A stretch of DNA of 64,000 nt from Globisporangium splendens. Lineage: Eukaryota; Oomycota; Peronosporomycetes; Pythiales; Pythiaceae. Position numbers and translations under genes: made by a program. Numbering within the stretch: the first letter of the stretch is position 1; each line of letters begins with the position of its first letter. Below the pieces are notes generated by a model. It worked only from the letters and a program-made list of their open reading frames with translations. It had not been told where the DNA came from and did not search any database. The stretch covers positions 62,001-126,000 of the forward strand of contig VFIW01000011.1 in the NCBI GenBank assembly GCA_006386115.1, read 5' to 3'. This document shows positions 57,201 through 64,000 of this stretch, piece by piece.

Positions 57201-58424
57201 TCGAGACAGTGAACCAGGCAAGTTGAGGTGCGACATCCCCGACAAGTGGACAATGGGCATTTTAAACGCCAGCTTGGACTTGGCGCCACCGCTGCTTGTA
57301 CCAGAAGAGCTGCTGCCGTTGTCGTGCTCGGTGGCAGGTCGCGATCGGTTTTCGTCGTCGTTGTGACCACTCGACACACCTGCTTCCGCTGACTGCTGCA
57401 GATCTGTTTCAGGAGAGCCTGTTGCAAATTTCGCGAGCACGATGCCCACGACCACAGAGTACGCACGACGCGCATCAGGTGCACTGTCGTCCATGCCTCT
57501 GGTTGCGATGTACATGATGGATTCCTGGGTGACGCTTCCGCCGCTTCCGGTACTATTGGCGTTCCCACTGCTGCCGCTACTGCTGCTGTTGCCGGCTCCA
57601 CTTCCATTCCCGCTTCCACTGCTGCTGCCATTCCCACTGTTCCCAAAGTTGCTGCTGCCGCCGCTAGTGCTACCGGAGTTGCCTCCTCCGCTACCAGGCG
57701 TTGTGTGGAGCGCCAAAACATGCAGCAAGCCCGCGGCTGCGAGTCGCACTTCGGGGGTCTTGTCCTGGAACGTCTTGCTCACGATCTTGAGCGCCTCGGT
57801 GTGGAAGAGAACGAGCCGCGGAAGATCGTTGTCCAGTATCCGCGTGACGCTCTCGATGAGACACTGCTTCATGTAGTAATCTGCGGTCTTGATCTGCTTG
57901 TTCGCAAACGCCACAACCTCAGGAAGGAACGGGATCGCATCGCTCAGCGGCAAGTGGCTCACGACGAGCACCAGCGACGCCTTCACGTAGATCGACGTGT
58001 TCTTCGCCGTCAGCGTCTCATTGATCACAGGAATTGCGGAATAATCGAATGCGCGCACGAGCAGATCGCAGATGAGGTTCTGGACGCACTCCGACGTCGT
58101 CGTCGAGGACGACGTGAGCGACATGGACATGGGGCCGCTCGCGCCACTGGCGCCGACGTTCGGGTTCCCCGTGTGGTTGCCGCTGTACACAAGCAACGCC
58201 TGCAGCAGCAGCGAGAACATAGGGCCGTCCCCACCTGCCATATGCTTACCTGAGTGCATATCGCGGCTGTTCGTGCGCTTGCGCTTCGCGAGCAGCTCGG
58301 GATCCCATTTGCAGCGCACGGCGAAGAGCTCCTTGAGCAGCTTGCGCTGGTGGGTCTGCTGGTCCACAGAGCTGCCGCCGTTGCGCATCTCCTCGACGCA
58401 CGCGCTCAAGCGGTCGAGTACCAT
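51300..58424 (-). CDS. HEATR5: Giant HEAT-repeat protein, HEATR5/Laa1 type
   Basis: An intronless frame of 2374 residues, slightly longer than animal HEATR5 (about 2050). It is built of helical HEAT repeats, for example TFQDKTPEVRLAAAGLLHVL, HEKQSVRFQASVALASLVTA and ENAKVRRGAGEALGMLALLL. Blocks that recall HEATR5 are ALPYKLKSVLTSCIKGLRE, TRAGWTLVGSLVAVNDEHW and LRIEAAVVALNGLLSYCKDL. Laa1/HEATR5 proteins work with AP-1 clathrin adaptors and dynein-linked transport at the trans-Golgi and endosomes. A Gly/Ser/Asn-rich insertion lies near residues 245-293 (57546-57690) and a run of ten Gln near residue 1580 (53676-53705). The assignment rests on repeat layout plus remembered blocks; other giant HEAT proteins are possible. 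Confidence 0.7.
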   Translation of the reverse strand: MVLDRLSACVEEMRNGGSSVDQQTHQRKLLKELFAVRCKWDPELLAKRKRTNSRDMHSGKHMAGGDGPMFSLLLQALLVYSGNHTGNPNVGASGASGPMSMSLTSSSTTTSECVQNLICDLLVRAFDYSAIPVINETLTAKNTSIYVKASLVLVVSHLPLSDAIPFLPEVVAFANKQIKTADYYMKQCLIESVTRILDNDLPRLVLFHTEALKIVSKTFQDKTPEVRLAAAGLLHVLALHTTPGSGGGNSGSTSGGSSNFGNSGNGSSSGSGNGSGAGNSSSSGSSGNANSTGSGGSVTQESIMYIATRGMDDSAPDARRAYSVVVGIVLAKFATGSPETDLQQSAEAGVSSGHNDDENRSRPATEHDNGSSSSGTSSGGAKSKLAFKMPIVHLSGMSHLNLPGSLSRRKAAAVHFSTVASIIGYLKETIVSRYLTSTNPNQHHGGILASYSIALCSLFEQLPPDTITEPQFSEILDAILSILDHPFALGDLTRARNAVGYVLRFGIYPCLTERQQEALLGAYLRKLKDEVATAGEGHHHKLLSILVEISHMLQAMGEACVSHAQDASTTLQTLLSHEKQSVRFQASVALASLVTALPYKLKSVLTSCIKGLRETSEYLLQSGLASGDLPNDAAGDEQQLGMDSGYSSQSKAQLYIVQGRSSAIAHILRATKLQNDGGLAHSVLSEILQLADDLVASQYLEGCADSVWLTCTRAGWTLVGSLVAVNDEHWVNSNLQSLLTMWLKASVLQTRESSLELLRIEAAVVALNGLLSYCKDLTKSESVQMLAAYILNVFLSATTQDRLSNPLKRRGQVARYRVITSLIKSFVLLPPIFSDSYIVLLDLIAEYTVAQSLTSLRQSPLVPASSTFLHNALSGVDDPLEMVSASRLAPGDTPSVLYSRELNHILALIQPDNALSDTELEVQYLDNFWSVVCEMEGVDDVYARGTCSSFTYVRLVDASVFLFGRLFHFVPEELQLRCLQHYAGVLADGRVDCEVNVASLLFAAIREAKHAHVPPPAANSNWPHQIQTMLCEMLSSENAKVRRGAGEALGMLALLLSEANCKNLVHDIEKRLGVAEKSPLSSSSLSPFGGGQDASDMSVLSAGAAFALACIKRVCGSRISIDTGIIFRFAGEISQPLRSWILHSWSIIVESVNATGGDYEQYITSTSSLMDAHLLAGFKYSKTNKRGMRWCSSAKVAIGRIINGIVATLGPDLATSGKKRLSEFYTIWGLLRQDSGDLRLELEYLKFLEQVVVFAPARFQQSDLMYVLSVLSDAFVFAPVDPASATTAPPAMQFLASPSTQSSSRSSSFAVSSDEWQRRQLRMNGIGRSILQQVGMSCIRTLVERDPSQIQRHNLQCLLFHALHVEYSGLAWRYLPAVHGMWDYLTFRSFAPYKTAQTADEIRNTILALVDVDVRSSGSSTLQVILWALFCRSIAVGESGASMVDAGDSEQLMMSPKGMDGIVGASLADSSSSAGGAADEVWGIESSGSKNSTLLSSDAITTLVEVWRTTKKKVSDLMMFLPPLSRQVRHFAIECVLRVFALVSSGTSAQRNGTSLHFDLVAARQHVLQRLTVEQQQQQQQQQHSDMKQDPASDNNFLCMYLDEFVTLACHAATASADGSELQMFQSVGLRLLRVLVHKFAAARDPEVHMGDAFLLDPYQAQMTSAIRQALKQSQAPSGSGDNAVAVDLYAPLLIEAFGICGGAITSRLVQDKVALGRILKMVIVNDYGHGQFIGDELTRTRLSLANLSCLAQMVESSVTLAVTQENTGRRGVGGVASSPLVKALVTALSSTSNFVIECWEDVTLSYGVLMRGADQWPRIDSEKESAFLPGNGVTNTSKLHTLLPIPTSGGTAVAPQFSASSLEMYRDVYKRYWPSILSALVTVHTHLSGSLAVGKTGTSLAQLTPLLVAFSVFHIRNGVRDRRQDDEFIPVFHAMPALLKSLLSRDAKQSADGVGDSNFAQLYQSVVSALTNATLRASSTSIRVEAMKALFVCLQRDMISHCADVSDHATLYALVGQAALSPSEAFRQICVDQSKLAHTNDAQLLEVVRCATAGIVMLHTTEQARANVVDALAIVEQGYRCVTDRVGVHDAVLSLSRATIEAVIAFAKTSSVVVAQTESIRAEFRNSHRFLVRWIHEELVVARERNLVQGLDFVLRLAVNYAVAYPEFLARDAMEFHTGAAKVAVEILELLDQDGDQRNALVCAHLFEGLCGVAKKLIDVQDVANTQRWFAALGPLLVQLLDRYSVQGALRSPDDVNELAHAEALLRLLTTQLDDGFGAAFVRLLLPKIAAILQAQATSEHSAIVSANVARLLLSFAQTRAVAFKEVVVAMDPTVRSVLELALRQALTQGNTAAASATNGVAAGRSLDLSRYG
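53676..53705. repeat. Polyglutamine-coding CAG/CAA tract in the HEAT-repeat gene
   Basis: On the minus strand this encodes ten consecutive Gln, mixed CAG and CAA. It sits in a loop between helical repeats. Confidence 0.9.
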
Positions 58425-58757
58425 CGCTTCCCCCTATTATTATTCACGCGCGTCTAATAGAGAGAGAGAGAGAGAGAGAGAGCGTTAAACGCAGGAGGGA
58501 CTAATAATGCGGAGGTGTCCACGCACTAACACGACAATGGGGCGGCACGACTAAGTGGCAAGATGCAACCTGTCGACCCGGGTCAAAACAACATTTACGA
58601 CTTTTCAAAACCCACCCGCCAGAAAAGCTTTGATTCACTGTAACCAAGTGGTTATGATACGGGCCAAAAATCTTGCGGGTTTTGTAGAGTAAAACATATA
58701 CCCACCCGCTGACTCGCATCGACAATCCCCACTTTCCCTTGCACAAAACCGAGAAAG
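58425..58757. promoter_or_regulatory. Divergent promoter region, HEATR5 / GOSR1
   Basis: About 330 bp between start codons. It contains a (GA)n tract at 58460-58482 just upstream of the HEAT-repeat start; on the minus strand this is a CT-rich tract in the probable 5' leader. Both neighbours act in Golgi traffic, so shared control is plausible but inferred. Confidence 0.35.
58460..58482. repeat. (GA)n microsatellite upstream of the HEAT-repeat gene
   Basis: About 23 bp of GA, roughly 35 bp before the start codon on the minus strand, so a CU-rich element of the 5' leader or promoter. Confidence 0.9.
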
Positions 58758-59906
58758 ATGATGCAGACTGGCACGCAGTCGTGGGAGGAGCTGCGGCGCG
58801 CGGCGCGCACAGCGGAGCGCCACCTGGAGGACAAGATCGCGGCGTACACGGCCATCAGCAAGTCTGCGTCGCGCACTACCGCCGACTACGACGTTGGTAG
58901 GTGCGCGTAGTGTGTGTGTGTGCCTTCTTTGCGTCAGAACAACTGATGCATGGGAATGAGCTGCAACATGCTGACAATGGTGCACTTGCATCAAACGTGT
59001 ATGGCTGTGTAGAGGACCCACTTGCAGGCACAGCGGATGAGCGGCAACTGGCGCTGGATATTGAGAATACGCTCACGACGGCACGGATGCACAAGAAATG
59101 ATGTTGCTTGGTGAGCTGAGCAGGATGGTTTTAATTGCATTGTTTGGTTTTGTGTACCTTTTAGCTTTCGGATACGATCGATGAGATGAGTACATTTGTA
59201 AGCACTTCGTCGCTGAAGACCCACGAAGCAGTGCTGCAGCGCTACCGCGAATTGTACTTCGATTTCAAGACCGAGTTTCGACGTTCCATGGTGCGTTCGT
59301 GGCAACCTTTCCCACACGCATTTACGTCCATGACTGACTGATACTCATACACTCAACCAATAACCATCCTCTTGTCTGTTCGCTGTAGAGCGCGTTGCAA
59401 GAGAAGCGGGATGCTCAGAAGCTGTTTGGTAACAGGTGCGTCCTACTGTTATCGTGTGAGTTTACACAAACTGTCGTGATGACATTCAGCCTCATGCTGT
59501 GGAATGATAAACATTTAGATCCGCGCAAGGCACTTCGGAAGACGCGGAAATGGATTCGCTGTTGAATGAGCGGCGTGCACTGGATTCATCGCGGTCGATG
59601 GCCAACAGCATCATTGAGTACGTAGTCATGCCATGCTTGCATGAATGGGTACAAATGCGCAACTTGCCAATCCTTGCTTTGTTTTACAGACAAGCGCTGG
59701 AGACGAAGAACTCGCTGGACAGCCAGCGCAGCCGCTTCACGAACTCGCGAACGAAGATGAACACGGTGTCGAACTCGTTCGCGGGCATCAACTCGCTCGT
59801 GGCGCAGATTCGGCGCAAGAAACTGCGCAACAACACCATCTTGGCGCTCGTCATCGCGGCGTGTGTGTGTTTTACGCTGTGGTGGACCGTGCTCTCCAAA
59901 ACGTAA
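58758..59906 (+). CDS. GOSR1: Golgi Qb-SNARE GOSR1/GS28
   Basis: Six exons (58758-58896, 59013-59080, 59165-59290, 59389-59435, 59519-59617, 59690-59906) give 231 residues, near the usual 230-250. The N-terminal helical region starts with SWEELRRAARTAERHLEDKI. LSDTIDEMSTFVSTSS and YRELYFDFKTEFRRSMSA follow. The SNARE motif runs from LLNERRALDSSRSMANSII through QALETKNSLDSQRSRFTN to FAGINSLVAQIRRKKLRN. A C-terminal anchor (NTILALVIAACVCFTLWW) leaves only a few residues in the lumen. It acts in ER-Golgi and intra-Golgi fusion. The second intron (59081-59164) needs a GC donor (ACG|GCACGG) because the GT alternatives follow an in-frame stop. Confidence 0.88.
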
Positions 59907-60326
59907 TATTCCCGCTGTCTTTATAATTTGTACGATGTCCAGCGTTGCTACAAAACCAGGGAGTCTCGTTCATGCTGATAAAACCTTGCTTTTGTGTTCG
60001 CAATTCAAATCGCGAGGTGTTTTTCGAAATGTTCGTCTCCACACTACCCCTCTTGAACTGCATGGCGACCCTCAATCGAAACTGCAACCTGGAAACTCAC
60101 ATACATAAACTTCTCTCTGTAACTGCATACTCCTGTGTACGCGCATACGCCACGTGGCGAGAGACCAGGTGAGGTTTTTTGAACTGGTTTCTAGAAAAAG
60201 AAAAAAAACAAAAAACAAAAAACAGCAAGAGAGGGGGGACACGACGACGCGGCACGCCAACCAGTCGGGTTTAAAAGTCGAGCCAAAGCCATAAGCGGCG
60301 AAGACAAGAAGGAACAAGCAAGCACC
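59907..60326. other. Intergenic region upstream of the SR factor
   Basis: About 420 bp with an A-rich stretch at 60195-60225. No gene was recognised. The promoter of the SR gene lies here. Confidence 0.4.
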
Positions 60327-61437
<1,111 letters not shown>

Positions 61438-61812
61438 GCGCCCGAGATGCGGTGAGCGCTCTTGCGAGTTTCTCGATTCTCGCTGCAAATTTGCAAAGTT
61501 GGTAGTGCATCCATTGTCCACACAGGAGGGACCAAGTCAGACAGACAGGTGAACAAAGAGAGCAAAACGCGCAAGCAAAGCAACACAAAAATCATAACAG
61601 CAGATGCACATTTGCATGAAAGGGTTTACATATTTTCTCCATGGTGTCGATTTGAAGCTGGTTCTCCATTTTCCATTGTGTGCGCTCTTATATCCGAACT
61701 CGAATGCTCCTATATCGGGTTGTTCATGTGGTCCACGCATCCCATTTTGCTGACTGGTGGCGCATTCTCTGACGTTTGACCAGCATCACCACATTATCAC
61801 CCGCCAAGGACC
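61438..61812. other. Intergenic region
   Basis: About 375 bp between the SR-factor stop and the DNAJC21 start in tandem orientation. It would hold a 3' UTR and a promoter. No gene was recognised. Confidence 0.4.
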
Positions 61813-63423
61813 ATGCGCTGCCACTACGAGGTGCTGGGCATCGAGCGCGACGCGACGGCCAAGGACATCAAGAAGGGGTTCCACCTGCAGGCGCTGCGGT
61901 GGCACCCGGACAAGCATCAGAAGAACAACATCTCGCCCGACGAGGCCACGCTCCGCTTCCAGGAGATCCAGAGCGCGTATGAGGTGCTGAGCGACGCGCA
62001 CGAGCGCAAGTGGTACGACGAGCACCGCGACCAGATCCTGCGCGGAGACGCCGACGGCGACGGTGGCGACGGCGAAGGCGGCGACAACCTCAACCTGTTC
62101 AAGTACTTCAGGTAAGCAATGCAGATACATGCGCATTGCTTGAGTGGTGTGTATAATGGGTTGATTAATGATTGGATTGTGTGTGTGTTTTGTGTAGTCC
62201 GTCGGTGTACTCTGGCTTTGGCAACGATGACAAGAGCTTCTATGCAGTCTACGGCAACCTGTTCAAGAAGGTATGAGTGCGCTTGTGTCTGTTAACTGTG
62301 TGAACGCGTCTTTGAAGGTTCATATCTAACTGTAATCGCTGTGGAATGGCAGATTGATGACTTGGATATTGCGAGCGTCGTGTCGTCCTCGCAAAAGCCG
62401 CAGCCTGCACCCGCATTTGGCGATAAACAGACGCCCATGGACGACGTGAGCTACTTCTACCAGCACTGGGCGAGTTATATCACGCAGCGCACGTTCGCGT
62501 GGGTGGACACATACAAGACGACGGATGCGCCGAGCCGAGAGATCCGTCGCGCCATGGAGAAGGAGAACAAGAAGCTTCGTGATGCCGCGAAGAAGGCGTT
62601 CACGTCGGAAGTAAGGGAGCTCGTGGACTTTGTGCGTCGTCGCGACCAGCGCATGATCGCATACAAGAAGCAAAAAGACAAGGAGAAGGTGGAGCAGAAG
62701 AAAGAAGAGGAAGCCAAACGGAAGGAGAAACAGGCAGCGTACGAAGCCGAGCGGTTGGCGTTCCAGCAGCAAGAGCAGGAGCGATGGGAGAAGAGCGAGA
62801 CGAGTCGCCATGCTGACACGGAAATCGAGGCCGAAATGGACAAATTGCGGAAGAAAATGGATGCGGCGCTGCTGCTCTGCGACTTGTGCCGGAAAACGTT
62901 CAAGTCGACCAAGCAGTTGAGCAACCACTTGAGCTCGAAGAAGCACCGCGACATGGAGATGGAACTCGGCATCTTTGCGAGCGACTACAACTCGATTGAA
63001 GCCGAGCTGGAGCTGGAGATACAGGCGGAGCTCGCCGCTGCAAAGAAGCTCAAGAACAGCGGCACTAGTGCTGATGCGAACGTCGACGTTGATGATGAAG
63101 CAGAATCTGCACAAACCTTGGAGGAAGAAGACCCGGCAGAGATGGAGAAGCGCGCGAAAGAAGCAGAAGCCGCAGAGCAGGCACGCTTGGTGAAAGACCA
63201 GAAGGCTGCAGAGAAGCGGAAAGAGCGGAAAGAGCAGCGCAAGCAGAAGAAGAAAGAGGACGTCGAGAAGCTCGTGTCTGGCGCCAAGGGAAAAGGCGGA
63301 AAAGGTAAAGAGAAAGCAGCAGCATCTGGCAAGGGTGCCGATAAAGAAGACAACTGGGATAGCGACAGTGACGACGGCCGTCGTGGTTCGCGTCGAAAAG
63401 GTGCCAAGGGCAAGAAAAGATAG
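61813..63423 (+). CDS. DNAJC21: DnaJ protein DNAJC21/JJJ1 (60S biogenesis)
   Basis: Three exons (61813-62111, 62198-62270, 62353-63423) give 480 residues. The J domain is at the extreme N-terminus (CHYEVLGIERDATAKDIKKG, with HPDK in RWHPDKHQ). Then come SVYSGFGNDDKSFYAVYGNL and FYQHWASYITQRTFAWVD, the JJJ1 middle region. After a charged helix a single C2H2 zinc finger (LCDLCRKTFKSTKQLSNHLS) is followed by SSKKHRD. The C-terminus is Lys/Glu-rich and disordered. JJJ1 stimulates Hsp70 to release shuttling factor Arx1 from pre-60S particles, so it works late in the same pathway as eIF6. The combination of J domain, SKKH finger and charged tail is specific. Confidence 0.93.
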
Positions 63424-63470
63424 AGGGATTAAGCCAAGCTATAGAAGTTTATTGGAATTGATATTCTGTG

Positions 63471-64000
63471 TTATTGAGGTTTGGCTTTGAGTTCGACGAC
63501 ACATTCTGCACACACGGGCATCCATTTGGACGCCGAGCATTTCGTGACTGCAGGCACTGCGGTGCAGTTGGAGCAGTAGATCACGGCGTCTTCAGGCTGC
63601 TCTTCTTCCTTTGCGGTCTGTTGCTTATTGCTGTTGTTTTCGCTTCCGCTTGTTGCTTCTACCTGTCGAGGCTTCACCGGAGCTAACAACGGCTTGTCGT
63701 GCAGCACCATTTCCCCTCGCTCGCGCTCGCTGCTCGGCTTGTCGCTGCTGATCCTGCTGCTTCTTGAGCGCCAGATCCGCCTGCACGCGTGCATGCAGAC
63801 TCTCGTAGTTCTTGTCTACCTGGTCGAGCAACCAGTGGAGCCCGACTTCGAGGTGGTCGTCCGCCATGTTGCCGTTCACAGATGGCTTCGCGACGCACGA
63901 GACCACTTTGGACGTCGGGAATTGCTGCAGCTGCAGGAGCTGAGCCAAAGCATCTTCCGATACCGCGGATGGGTGACCGCGCTTATTTGCAAACCTAGTG
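63471..64000 (-). CDS. ARL13-like ciliary GTPase, C-terminal part, runs off the window
   Basis: The frame from 64000 to 63625 begins with the end of a small GTPase domain: FANKRGHPSAVSEDALAQLL (position of the NKxD guanine motif) and VVSCVAKPSVNGNMADDHLE. It continues with EVGLHWLLDQVDKNYESLHA and RVQADLALKKQQDQQRQAEQ, the helix-to-coil transition typical of ARL13. The C-terminal 60 residues in this frame are Arg/Lys-rich. Another frame (63715-63471) gives a different ending with a Cys-rich motif (IYCSNCTAVPAVTKCSASKW, VCAECVVEL). The two ends cannot both be right without an intron or indel near 63700. ARL13B works in ciliary membranes as the exchange factor for ARL3. Confidence 0.55.

Overview
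This window is eukaryotic nuclear DNA, most probably from an oomycete (Stramenopila; Pythium/Phytophthora-like). That placement is inferred from gene style and content; no marker in the window fixes the species. Genes are dense and lie on both strands. Introns are mostly 60-120 bp and GT-AG. The set mixes housekeeping genes with genes of flagellate cells: a CEP162 homologue, an ARL13-like GTPase and a small DPY30/RIIa-like protein. No rRNA, tRNA, CRISPR array, transposase or intact mobile element was found.

Left part (0-18 kb): a poorly supported fragment, archaeal-type phosphoglycerate mutase (+), a DEAD-box helicase (-), RPB4 (-) divergent from the ATP synthase assembly factor ATP12 (+), a type I membrane protein (-), the kinetochore protein CENP-C in seven exons (+), a HAD-family phosphatase (-), 2.3 kb of mostly unassigned DNA, and a membrane-anchored class 3 lipase (-).

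Middle part (18-45 kb): a class I myosin with a FYVE-like finger inside its tail (+), a large leucine-rich-repeat protein (-), eIF6 (+), a 15-exon CEP162-type centrosomal gene (-), an eIF4E2/4EHP cap-binding protein (+), the DPY30-like gene (+), D-cysteine desulfhydrase/ACC deaminase (-), a broken NHL-repeat gene (+), a membrane-anchored sedolisin peptidase (-), FOXRED1 (+) and a coiled-coil protein (-).

Right part (46-64 kb): an island of two decayed genes (46.0-48.8 kb), a conserved gene of unknown function (+), a 2374-residue HEATR5-type HEAT-repeat protein (-) divergent from the Golgi SNARE GOSR1/GS28 (+), an SR splicing factor (+), DNAJC21/JJJ1 (+) and a partial ARL13-like gene running off the right edge (-).

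There is no operon-like system. Functional themes recur: mitochondrial assembly (ATP12, FOXRED1), translation and ribosome biogenesis (eIF6, DNAJC21, eIF4E2), membrane traffic (HEATR5, GOSR1, myosin I), kinetochore (CENP-C) and cilium (CEP162, ARL13-like, DPY30-like). Several pairs are divergent with 150-350 bp between starts, which suggests shared promoters. Exon boundaries given here were read by eye from splice signals and checked for frame closure; none has transcript support.
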